Source: Bacteroidota bacterium (GTDB lineage Bacteria > Bacteroidota > Bacteroidia > Bacteroidales > FEN-979). Taken from it: a DNA stretch of 64,000 nt. The notes beneath the pieces are model-generated. The model made no database searches, was not told where the DNA came from, and saw only the letters and a program-made list of their open reading frames with translations. The translations under genes and the position numbers were made by a program. The DNA lies in contig JAPLDH010000047.1 of the NCBI GenBank assembly GCA_026391355.1, positions 1-64,000 on the forward strand, given 5' to 3'. Shown here piece by piece: positions 36,418 through 45,298 of this stretch (the first letter of the stretch is position 1; every line of letters begins with the position of its first letter).

Positions 36418-37524
36418 TCAATCCAGTCGATTCGTCATTTTCTGAACCAGCCGGAACTGGCTCAGGAACTCTTTGGCAATGATCCTCAGCAGGCTGTAAA
36501 CGGGTACTGCAATGATCATCCCGATAATCCCCCCAATACTTCCGGCAGCTATAATTACAATAAAGATTTCAACGGGATGTGCATTTATACTTTTTCCATA
36601 GATAACCGGTGCATACAGGACGTTGTCCAGAAGGATGACAGAAATAAAAACAACCAGGATCTTTATCACCAGGGGAATGATTGTTACATATTCCCCCGCT
36701 GAAATGGCGCTGGTTACTCCAAGTAAAACGCCTGTAACAGTTGCAATGATCGGACCTATATATGGAATGATATTTACGATACCTCCGAATATCCCGATAA
36801 CAACGGCACCTTTCACACCAATGAGGCTCAGTCCGATAATATAGGAAATAATCATAATGATCACGTCGGCAACTAACCCGATAAAATATCTTGAAAGAAG
36901 AGTTTTACTTTTGATGGTTACATTACGCGTTTGCTCATCGTATTTATCAGGCATGAGGGCAAGCAGGATCTTCATGAAAAGGTTTTCATCATAAAGAAAA
37001 AAGTATCCAAGGAACAGGATGGAGAAAAGACTGAAGACTAACCCTCCGGTTATCGAAAGTAAATTCCCTAAAAGATTGGAAAATGTGGCAAGATTAAGGA
37101 TCGATTTTATTTTTTCCGTGAGAAAAGCTCCCAGGGTCGTGTGTTCCGGCAATACACCATATCTCAGGAGTTGATCCTGCAACCAATCGATATCGCTCTT
37201 ATAATGATCAAGAAGCGCATTTGGATCAATAGTGGATATAATCGTAGCTTGCTTGACAGCAAGCGGGATGAATAAACTGAAGAATACAATAAATACAAAG
37301 AGGATCAGTAACAATGCAACAAGCGCGGTAATGGCCCGGGGAATTCTGAATTTTCCAATATGAATTTTTTCTAATAGATGTACAATGGGTTGTCCCAGAA
37401 AGGAAACAACAACGGCAATCAGGATATAGGCAACTATGTTTGAAAAGTACCAGGCGATAAATCCGACAATCAGGATGGTAATGATGATAAAAAATAAATG
37501 GTATTCCTGATACAGTGTTTTCAT
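36418..37524 (-). CDS. AI-2E family transporter (PerM/TqsA-like)
   Basis: A 368-residue inner-membrane protein with two N-terminal helices, a stretch with FSLFIPLAVKQATII, and the conserved late core GIFGGIVNIIPYIGPIIATVTGVLLG, followed by LDNVLYAPVIYGKSINAHPVEIFIVIIAAGSIGGIIGMIIAVP. This is the AI-2E/UPF0118 family, which includes the TqsA exporter and Na+/H+ antiporters. The substrate is unknown. A minus-strand TATATTTG box at 37565-37558 lies 33 bp upstream of the start. Confidence 0.9.
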   Translation of the reverse strand: MKTLYQEYHLFFIIITILIVGFIAWYFSNIVAYILIAVVVSFLGQPIVHLLEKIHIGKFRIPRAITALVALLLILFVFIVFFSLFIPLAVKQATIISTIDPNALLDHYKSDIDWLQDQLLRYGVLPEHTTLGAFLTEKIKSILNLATFSNLLGNLLSITGGLVFSLFSILFLGYFFLYDENLFMKILLALMPDKYDEQTRNVTIKSKTLLSRYFIGLVADVIIMIISYIIGLSLIGVKGAVVIGIFGGIVNIIPYIGPIIATVTGVLLGVTSAISAGEYVTIIPLVIKILVVFISVILLDNVLYAPVIYGKSINAHPVEIFIVIIAAGSIGGIIGMIIAVPVYSLLRIIAKEFLSQFRLVQKMTNRLD

Positions 37525-37619
37525 CGTGTTTGAGATCGAAAGATCGCATATTTACAACAAATATACATAATATTTCGGATTCTGACAGATAGGTTTAATA
37601 TGCAAATTGTCAACTTGAT

Positions 37620-40145
37620 TCAGAATGGGAATATTACCGATAATTTGAATGCAAAATTATTCCCGTAAGAATCCAGGGAATAGGGACCCCAACGGTAAAA
37701 CCCTCCAATCCCAAGGGTATAAAACCTGAGGTTGACAAGATTATTGATCAAAAGCCCCGATTCGTAAAATCCAAGGCTCATCGGAACGGGTCTCACAATG
37801 AGGTCAGAGTAATGGTCGGGATGATCCAACCAGCCGAATCCAATGTTTTGAGAAAGTGCAAACTCAGGGTGAAACCAGTTTCTTCCCTTGAATAAAAGGG
37901 TTCCGAAATCATGGTAAAGGAAGAGCGAAAAATATTTATTGGAAAGAAATTCATTCATCCGCATGGTGGCAAAGGTATTTGGACAGAAAATGGTCACCAG
38001 GCGATAGCTTGCATTGCCATAATATAAATTACATGCAGGAATTGGATGATCAATATAACCTGCATTAAACTGGAAAGATAACTTTCCGATGTACTTGATC
38101 CTGAAGGTCTTTTTTATCTTCAGGTCAATGCGGTTATACTCAAACTGACCATCCGGTAAACCTTTAATACCCCTGATATACTGTAGCCACACAATGGGAT
38201 AATTTGTCCCTAAAGAGATCTTGTTGTTTACTGTCCGGATGTACTTTTCATCATATGCCCACTTCAATCCTGCTGAAATCTCAGTAAAATGAAAATCATT
38301 AAAAAGGAAGGTAACATTATTCCTGTGCTCTGCAAAGTCATATGTAGTTGACTTTTTAAAGGAGTTTGCAACCCCAAGATTCATAAGCAGGTATTTTCTC
38401 AAACGAAAGGTAAATGAACCATCTATGTTTCTCGTGTAGTCAAGTTTTCTGATAAGAAGGTCTCTCCAGTTCCCGGTCAGAAGGGGATCAGATTGATCAA
38501 AGAAACTCACACCCCCCGACTCAATGCGGTCGAGAAAATAGGCTGCCTGAAATGTAATATCATTCCTTCGACTCAGCAGGAATCGCAGATCTCCGCCATA
38601 TTTAAGGTTTGAAATGGCAAATGCAAACTGGAAGAACCCCCCGACCTTAACCCAATCCAGCAACTTGTCATTGGTATGCAGGCCAATACCAAGCACAAGT
38701 CCTTCATATGTGTTATAGTTTGCGACCCTGTTAAGATCAATGTCAATGATCTTCCAGGGAATTCTTCCCGACATGATCGTTTGGAAACTTTTTGCCATTT
38801 TATCAAAATCATTGGCTTTCCCTATACTGTCGAGAACTTTGTATGTCTGCCGATCTTTATTCGAAAGTGTATCTGTTCGGTATTGATTCCAGAATTCCTC
38901 TTTTCTTGATGTAGCCTCCTTTTCCACTTCAATATCAAGGTGATTAAACTCGCCCCTCACCAATTCCGGGTTCAGGATAATGTCGCGGATATAACTCTTA
39001 CCCCCTCCAATGGCACGGTATTTCCCGATCCTGAGGGTATTGAATGTCACATCCGTATTTAACTGAACCGGGAACCACCAGGTACTGTCGATCATCTCAT
39101 ACATCTGCTGGATTCTGACATTGAATCCATCATCGCTTTGATAAGGTTGTGCAATTACATTCTGGATAGCCCATCTGTTGGTGTTAATGGAAATGACCCC
39201 TTTCAACCCGTCGAAATTGGTCCCTTTTCGTGGCCTGAATTGAATAATATAGGTGGTATCTTTTCCCGACCAGGTTGTGTCTTCAATCCTGAAAAAGTAT
39301 TTGTTGAGTGTACCACTACTGATCGGATTGACATAGGTTTTCTGGAAAATCGTAATAAATGGTTTGTAAAAAGAAAACGACTGGATCTGTGTTGTCAGGA
39401 AAACAAAAATGGGATCTTTGAATCCCGACATTTTGGTGGCAACTACCTGGTTATAGTTCTTGTCGGGATGGAGAAATTTCCGTTTAGTCACATTTTCCAT
39501 CAGGAAGAGGTATTGGCGGCTGATCAGTCTGGAGAGGAAGTTGTTCATTGTATCCATCTTCGTACTATCTTTCCCGATCGTATCATTTTTACCCGGTGGT
39601 GCAGTGAAGTTGAAAGAGAACTCCCCTCCATATTTCGATACAGGAACCGAATCGGGGGAGAAACCATTTTTAAGTGTAGTATCGGCATCAATGGTGAAGA
39701 TTGTTTTATCATAGGATGTGTAAGAGAATGATTTCAACTTCTCCGGGTCGTTTAATTCCCTGTTCTCAACTGCATTCCGGATGATACGATGAGCGGGGTT
39801 GATCCCCGGCAGGACTTCCACCTCTTTTAATTGTATATCGGTCTGTGTCAGATATATAAACAGGTTTTGATACCGGTCGGTAAGTATGAAGGTTAATGGC
39901 TGGTAACCGACATAGGAAAGTGTCAGTGATCTGATCCTGCCCCGTAACTGAATATGAAATTTCCCGTCAATATCCGTTATTCCTCCTGCTCCAGGATCAT
40001 CATTGATGATGATGTTGACGAATGCAAGGGGCTCTTTGCTGCTGATATCCAGTACCTTCCCCGAAACATTGAAGACCTGTTGACCAAAAAGGGGAAAAAT
40101 CAGGATGATAAAGGAAGATAGCAGGAACAGCCGGATCAGTCTCAT
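37620..40145 (-). CDS. DUF5686 family outer-membrane protein with carboxypeptidase-like N-domain
   Basis: An 841-residue exported protein: signal peptide (FLLSSFIILIFPLFGQ), CarboxypepD_reg-like beta domain (VSGKVLDISSKEPLAFVNIIIND, about 27-110), then the long DUF5686 region. The second half is rich in alternating strands and aromatic residues typical of an outer-membrane beta-barrel, and the protein ends in Phe (LSVIFPF), as barrel proteins do. DUF5686 proteins are abundant in Bacteroidota; their function is not established. Confidence 0.85.
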   Translation of the reverse strand: MRLIRLFLLSSFIILIFPLFGQQVFNVSGKVLDISSKEPLAFVNIIINDDPGAGGITDIDGKFHIQLRGRIRSLTLSYVGYQPLTFILTDRYQNLFIYLTQTDIQLKEVEVLPGINPAHRIIRNAVENRELNDPEKLKSFSYTSYDKTIFTIDADTTLKNGFSPDSVPVSKYGGEFSFNFTAPPGKNDTIGKDSTKMDTMNNFLSRLISRQYLFLMENVTKRKFLHPDKNYNQVVATKMSGFKDPIFVFLTTQIQSFSFYKPFITIFQKTYVNPISSGTLNKYFFRIEDTTWSGKDTTYIIQFRPRKGTNFDGLKGVISINTNRWAIQNVIAQPYQSDDGFNVRIQQMYEMIDSTWWFPVQLNTDVTFNTLRIGKYRAIGGGKSYIRDIILNPELVRGEFNHLDIEVEKEATSRKEEFWNQYRTDTLSNKDRQTYKVLDSIGKANDFDKMAKSFQTIMSGRIPWKIIDIDLNRVANYNTYEGLVLGIGLHTNDKLLDWVKVGGFFQFAFAISNLKYGGDLRFLLSRRNDITFQAAYFLDRIESGGVSFFDQSDPLLTGNWRDLLIRKLDYTRNIDGSFTFRLRKYLLMNLGVANSFKKSTTYDFAEHRNNVTFLFNDFHFTEISAGLKWAYDEKYIRTVNNKISLGTNYPIVWLQYIRGIKGLPDGQFEYNRIDLKIKKTFRIKYIGKLSFQFNAGYIDHPIPACNLYYGNASYRLVTIFCPNTFATMRMNEFLSNKYFSLFLYHDFGTLLFKGRNWFHPEFALSQNIGFGWLDHPDHYSDLIVRPVPMSLGFYESGLLINNLVNLRFYTLGIGGFYRWGPYSLDSYGNNFAFKLSVIFPF

Positions 40146-40343
40146 GTTGGATCAAACAATGTTCAGCAGGGTTAGTTGAAAAGGGGAATAAGGATAAATA
40201 GAGGTCAAAGTTAACAATCATTCTTCATTTCAATAGCGCCTGGCGGAAAAATTTGTAATTTAGCGCATCATGGTGAATATTAACTCATATTGCTGAACGG
40301 AATTTGCAATTCCTCTCGACTTTGATACTCAATAATTATTGCA

Positions 40344-41480
40344 TTGGCAACATCACGATCCTTATCTTCCTTCATTGCAAAGACGGTTTCCGGGCTTGAA
40401 GAGGTTTTGTTACATGAGCTTGAGGCACTGGGTGCAAAAAATCCGGTGAAGCTTAAAAGAGCAGTGGGTTTTGACGGAGATGAAAAACTGATGTGCCAGG
40501 CAAATTATTGCTGCCGGACTGCATTACGGATCCTGAAAATCCTGAAGATCTTCGAAGTAAAGACACAGGAAGACCTTTATAACAATATCCATGCAATGGA
40601 ATGGGAAAATTTTATTGGTGTCGAGAACACAATTGCAGTGGATTCGGTGATCAGTGATTCTGTTTTTACCAACTCTCAGTTTGTTTCACTAAAAACCAAA
40701 GATGCCATAGTTGACAGGATGAGGAAAAGATTCAATGCACGGCCATCCATTGATCTTGAGAATCCCGACCTCCGGATCAACATTCACCTGAATAAACAAC
40801 TTTGTACGGTCTCCATTGATAGTTCAGGCCAGTCGCTTCATAAACGGGGATATCGCCGGAATGCAGGACCGGCTCCGATGAATGAGGTACTTGCGGCAGG
40901 AATGGTAATGCTTTCTGGATGGGATAAGAAAGTTCCGTTTTATGACCCTATGTGCGGATCAGGTACCCTTCTCATTGAGGCAGCTATGTTTGCAAATAAT
41001 ATCCCATCCGGATTTTTCAGAAAAGAATTCGGATTTACGAAATGGAAGGATATTGACCCCGGAATCTGGCAATCAGTTTTGGAAGAAGAAAATAAGTTGA
41101 TCAACCATGATATTCTTAGGATAAAAGGGTCCGATATTTCTGCCAGAGCGATAAAATCTGCCTCCGAAAATATCCGGTTTGCCGGATTATCCGACCTGAT
41201 AACCCTCGAAGTTTGTTCATTTGAGGAATCTGTTCCATTTGAAGAAAAAGGGATTGTGCTAACCAACCCTCCCTATAATGAACGCCTCAGGATCGATGAT
41301 ATCATTGAGTTTTATAAAAGCATCGGAAATGTTCTGAAGAAAAAATATACCGGTAATGATGCGTGGATCATATCCTCTGATCTAAATGCGCTGAAATTTA
41401 TCGGCCTCCATCCTTCCAAAAAAATTACGCTCTTCAATGGTCCTCTTGAATGCAGGTTCGTTAAATTTTCGCTCTACTGA
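40344..41480 (+). CDS. THUMP-domain class I rRNA methyltransferase (RlmL N-half-like)
   Basis: A 378-residue methyltransferase that probably modifies 23S rRNA at a guanine N2 (RlmL/YpsC group). The N-terminal ferredoxin-like/THUMP part includes FIAKTVSGLEEVLLHELEALGA. The catalytic part has FYDPMCGSGTLLIEAA (motif I) and the NPPY motif in VLTNPPYNERL. The start is TTG at 40344; the first in-frame ATG is about 50 residues further in and would remove the beginning of the conserved domain. Confidence 0.9.
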   Translation: MATSRSLSSFIAKTVSGLEEVLLHELEALGAKNPVKLKRAVGFDGDEKLMCQANYCCRTALRILKILKIFEVKTQEDLYNNIHAMEWENFIGVENTIAVDSVISDSVFTNSQFVSLKTKDAIVDRMRKRFNARPSIDLENPDLRINIHLNKQLCTVSIDSSGQSLHKRGYRRNAGPAPMNEVLAAGMVMLSGWDKKVPFYDPMCGSGTLLIEAAMFANNIPSGFFRKEFGFTKWKDIDPGIWQSVLEEENKLINHDILRIKGSDISARAIKSASENIRFAGLSDLITLEVCSFEESVPFEEKGIVLTNPPYNERLRIDDIIEFYKSIGNVLKKKYTGNDAWIISSDLNALKFIGLHPSKKITLFNGPLECRFVKFSLY

Positions 41481-41531
41481 AATACTTTTTCAGGAATACC
41501 TTACTTTTACAGCAGTAACTAAAAATATTTT

Positions 41532-42512
41532 ATGCACAGGATAAATAGAATAGGAGTATTGACTTCAGGAGGGGATTCCTCGGGAATGAACGCAGCAATC
41601 CGCGCAGTAGTCAGGACAGCCATTTATGAAAACCGGGAGGTTTTCGGAATTTATAAGGGTTATGAAGGCTTGATCGATGGGCAGTTTGAACAACTTTTCA
41701 GCCATTCGGTCTCCAATATCATCCAGCGTGGAGGAACGATACTGAAGACCGCCCGCAGCAAAAGGTTCCTGACAGCAGAAGGCCGGATGCAGGCATATGA
41801 AAACCTGAAAAAATTCAATATTGAAGGCCTCATTGTGATTGGTGGGAACGGGACATTTACCGGAGCTGATGTCTTTTATAAAGAGTTTGACTTCCCTATC
41901 GTGGGTCTTCCGGGGACGATCGATAATGATCTTTTTGGTACCGACTATACCATTGGATATGATACAGCGGTGAATGTGGTTGTAGATGCAGCGGATAAGA
42001 TCAGGGATACGGCAACGTCCCACGACCGTTTGTTTTTTATTGAGGTGATGGGAAGGGATGCCGGGTTTATTGCACAACGCAGCGGTATCGCCTGTGGCGC
42101 TGAATTTATCCTGGTACCCGAAACCAAAACTTACATCGATAATATTGCAAGATTATTAAATCACGACATACGGAAAAATAAAACCTCAGGTATTGTGATT
42201 GTTGCAGAAGGAGATGATGAAGGTGGAGCTTATGAAATCGCCAGGAAGGTCAAGGAACGATTACCCGAAATCGATACACGGGTCACCGTTCTGGGGCATA
42301 TCCAACGGGGGGGGCCTCCGTCAGCCGGTGATCGGATGCTTGCCAGCCTGTTGGGTTATGAAGCCGTATTAGCATTGCTCAATAATCAGTATAATATAAT
42401 GGTGGGCATCATTGACAAGAAGATTACCCTGACCCCATTTGAAAAGGCCATTAAAAATGTAAAGGAAATCGATATCAGTTTGCTGGAAGTGTCAAGAATA
42501 CTGGCATTATAA
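41532..42512 (+). CDS. pfkA: 6-phosphofructokinase
   Basis: Phosphorylates fructose 6-phosphate in glycolysis. The 326-residue protein has GVLTSGGDSSGMNAAIRAVVR at the start, PGTIDNDLFGTDYTIG with catalytic Asp131, and MGRDAGFIA and GHIQRGGPPSAGDR. The Gly of PGTIDND favours ATP over pyrophosphate as donor (PPi enzymes have PKTIDND). The nucleotide loop reads GGNGTF where E. coli has GGDGS, so the Mg-ATP-contacting Asp is Asn here. Confidence 0.95.
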   Translation: MHRINRIGVLTSGGDSSGMNAAIRAVVRTAIYENREVFGIYKGYEGLIDGQFEQLFSHSVSNIIQRGGTILKTARSKRFLTAEGRMQAYENLKKFNIEGLIVIGGNGTFTGADVFYKEFDFPIVGLPGTIDNDLFGTDYTIGYDTAVNVVVDAADKIRDTATSHDRLFFIEVMGRDAGFIAQRSGIACGAEFILVPETKTYIDNIARLLNHDIRKNKTSGIVIVAEGDDEGGAYEIARKVKERLPEIDTRVTVLGHIQRGGPPSAGDRMLASLLGYEAVLALLNNQYNIMVGIIDKKITLTPFEKAIKNVKEIDISLLEVSRILAL

Positions 42513-42533
42513 AATTCCTACTGAGCAATTTCT

Positions 42534-45062
42534 ATGATACAGAAAACTCTCAAAACAACAAATTTGCCGGTTGTTTATGCTGACGTAATTGTTCCTTTAC
42601 CCATCGCCGGTAAATATACTTATGAAGTTCCAGAGGATATTGTGGACAAGGTGGAACCCGGGATACGGGTTGTTGTTCAGTTTGGAAAACGAAAAATCTA
42701 CACGGCAATCGTGTGGAATATTCACAATAATCCGCCTTCAAGTCATATACCGAAATCAATTCTGTCTGTCCTGGATGATAGTCCGGTTATTAATCCGGTT
42801 CAATTCAGGTTCTGGGAATGGATATCATCTTACTACCTTTGCTACCTGGGCGAAGTTATGAATGCTGCGCTTCCTTCTGCATTTAAACTGACAAGTGAAT
42901 CCAGGGTCATTCTGAATCCATTGGCAATGGTTGATTTCGCTTCGCTTAATGAACGGGAATACTTGCTGATGGAAGCCCTGCACCACAGAAATACCATCTG
43001 CATTTCAGAGGTATCGAAGATCATCGGGCAGCAAAAGATCATTCCACTGGTGAATACCCTGATTGAAAAAGGATATATATTAATGGAGGAAGAGCTTGCT
43101 GAAAAATTTAAACCAAGGAAAGAAACCTTTATCAAACTTAACAATGAATTTGAAGGGGAAGAAGGTAAGGTAAAGGAACTTTTTGACCTCCTTGAGAAGA
43201 AAGCCCACCGACAACTTGAGCTTTTAATGGCCTATATTCATCTCTCCCGCTATGGATCGGCTGAACCCAGGGAGGTTGCGAAAAAAGAACTGCTTCAGGT
43301 GTCCAAAGCATCTCCTGCCTCATTGGATTCTATGATAAACAAAGGTGTTTTTGACGCTTATGAGAAAGTGACCAGCCGGTTAGACATCGGGTTGGTTTCT
43401 GATCCGACTGAAAAGGTGATGCTGTCGCCTGTTCAGCAGGAGGCATTCGACCGGATTTCACAACTTTTTAAGGAAAAAGATGTTGTGCTCTTGCATGGGG
43501 TTACATCCAGCGGAAAAACGGAAATATATATAAAACTGATTGAAGAATGTTTGTCGCGTGGGAAACAGGTATTGTATCTTCTCCCTGAAATCGCCCTTAC
43601 TACTCAGATCATTAACAGGTTACGCAAATATTTCGGCAACAGGGTAGGTGTTTACCATTCCCGTTTTAATGAAAATGAAAGAGTAGAAATATGGAATCAG
43701 GTTATGGCATATGGAAATTCCGGTACTCCCGGGGCAGCAAACCGTTATGATATTATCCTGGGTGCCCGTTCCGCTGTTTTTATGCCGTTCAATAACCTTG
43801 GGCTGGTCATTGTCGATGAAGAACACGACAATTCTTTCAAGCAACATGAACCTGCTCCCAGGTATAATGGAAGAGATACTGCGATTTTCCTGGCACATTT
43901 ACATAACGCACAAACTATTCTGGGTTCTGCCACTCCTTCCATCGAAAGTTATTTTAATGCCTTACAGGGGAAATATGGTCTGGTTGAGGTTACAGAGCGG
44001 TTCGGAAATATGGAGCTTCCAGTCATTGATGTCGTTGACCTCAAGAAGGAGACCCGGATGAGAAGAATGAAAACTCATTTTTCTGAAACATTGATTCAAC
44101 ACCTTGAAGATGCTTTTAATAATGGTGAACAGTCTATTCTTTTTCAGAACAGACGCGGATTTTCATTACGACTTGAATGTGAAACCTGCAACTGGATGCC
44201 GGTCTGCAAAAATTGTGACGTAACATTGGTGTATCATAAACAGAATAACCAGTTACGTTGTCATTATTGCGGTTATGCAGTGCCGGTTCCTGAGATATGT
44301 CCGGAATGTAAAGGCACTAACATTAAAATGAAAGGATTTGGAACGGAAAAGGTTGAGGATGAATTGGGATTGATCTTTCCGGAGGTGCGCATTACACGGA
44401 TGGACCTTGATACTACCCGCAGCCGCTTTGCTTATCAGAAGATTATCCGCGATTTTGAGCAAAGAAAGATCGACATTCTCGTAGGAACCCAAATGGTTAC
44501 CAAAGGACTGGATTTTGAGAACGTCAGTACCGTCGGAATTCTGAATGCTGATAATATGCTGTCTTTCCCTGATTTCCGGGCAGCAGAAAGGAGTTTCCAA
44601 TTGATGGCACAGGTTAGCGGACGTTCAGGGAGGAAACACAAAAGAGGAAAAGTGATCATTCAGTCTTACATGCCTGATCATCCCATTATTCGTGATGTTA
44701 TCAACCATGATTATTCAGCTATGTACCGGCAACAATTAGTGGAGCGCCGTAAATTCAACTATCCCCCATATTACAGGTTGATCCATATATTAATCAAACA
44801 CAGGTATCCAAAAGAGTTGAACAAATTGGCTGATCTCCTTGCTATGAGACTTCGTCAGCATTTTCAGAAAGGAGTACTTGGTCCTGAGTACCCGGTAGTC
44901 TCAAAAATAAAAAATTTTTATCTGAAACAAATCCTTGTTAAAATAGATCGGTATGCTCCTCTGTATTCAGCAAAGGAAAATATCATGTCGGAAATAGAAA
45001 AATTTTTGCAAATCAAGGAGTTCGGATATTTCAGGGTGGTAGTCGATGTCGATCCTCAATAA
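42534..45062 (+). CDS. priA: Primosomal protein N' (PriA helicase)
   Basis: Replication-restart helicase that binds stalled forks. The 842-residue protein has a 3'-DNA-binding N-terminal domain (YADVIVPLPIAGKYTYEVP, VVVQFGKRKIYTAIV), Walker A HGVTSSGKTEIY, DEEH box VDEEHDNSFKQ, and GSATPSIES. The zinc ribbon has its Cys pairs in CETCNWMPVCKNC and CHYCGYAVPVPEICPEC. GTQMVTKGLDFENV and QVSGRSGR complete the helicase core. It starts 21 bp after pfkA. Confidence 0.96.
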   Translation: MIQKTLKTTNLPVVYADVIVPLPIAGKYTYEVPEDIVDKVEPGIRVVVQFGKRKIYTAIVWNIHNNPPSSHIPKSILSVLDDSPVINPVQFRFWEWISSYYLCYLGEVMNAALPSAFKLTSESRVILNPLAMVDFASLNEREYLLMEALHHRNTICISEVSKIIGQQKIIPLVNTLIEKGYILMEEELAEKFKPRKETFIKLNNEFEGEEGKVKELFDLLEKKAHRQLELLMAYIHLSRYGSAEPREVAKKELLQVSKASPASLDSMINKGVFDAYEKVTSRLDIGLVSDPTEKVMLSPVQQEAFDRISQLFKEKDVVLLHGVTSSGKTEIYIKLIEECLSRGKQVLYLLPEIALTTQIINRLRKYFGNRVGVYHSRFNENERVEIWNQVMAYGNSGTPGAANRYDIILGARSAVFMPFNNLGLVIVDEEHDNSFKQHEPAPRYNGRDTAIFLAHLHNAQTILGSATPSIESYFNALQGKYGLVEVTERFGNMELPVIDVVDLKKETRMRRMKTHFSETLIQHLEDAFNNGEQSILFQNRRGFSLRLECETCNWMPVCKNCDVTLVYHKQNNQLRCHYCGYAVPVPEICPECKGTNIKMKGFGTEKVEDELGLIFPEVRITRMDLDTTRSRFAYQKIIRDFEQRKIDILVGTQMVTKGLDFENVSTVGILNADNMLSFPDFRAAERSFQLMAQVSGRSGRKHKRGKVIIQSYMPDHPIIRDVINHDYSAMYRQQLVERRKFNYPPYYRLIHILIKHRYPKELNKLADLLAMRLRQHFQKGVLGPEYPVVSKIKNFYLKQILVKIDRYAPLYSAKENIMSEIEKFLQIKEFGYFRVVVDVDPQ

Positions 45063-45130
45063 TGGATAGTTTGTGAGATATTTTTTTTTGGTTAAATTTT
45101 ATAAAAGGTCAATGTTATTTTAATTTTTTT

Positions 45131-45161
45131 TTTGATTAATTCATTTTAGTTATTACATTTG
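45131..45161 (+). promoter_or_regulatory. Promoter of the cohesin-like protein pair
   Basis: TTTG at 45131-45134 and TACATTTG at 45154-45161, with exactly 19 bp between them. Transcription from about 45167 would give a leader of about 130 nt before the ATG at 45299, long for this genome. The rest of the 45063-45298 spacer is AT-rich, and I see no other feature in it. Confidence 0.8.
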
Positions 45162-45298
45162 TACAATGAATTTGAATAATTCTTGTTATTCAGCCCCTCA
45201 ATCTGGTTTTTCATCAGGTTGATATTCTTAATTATATACTCGTTTTCATGCTCATATGAGCTTCTAATTTTTGATTGAAACTAAAAAATGTATTGCAC

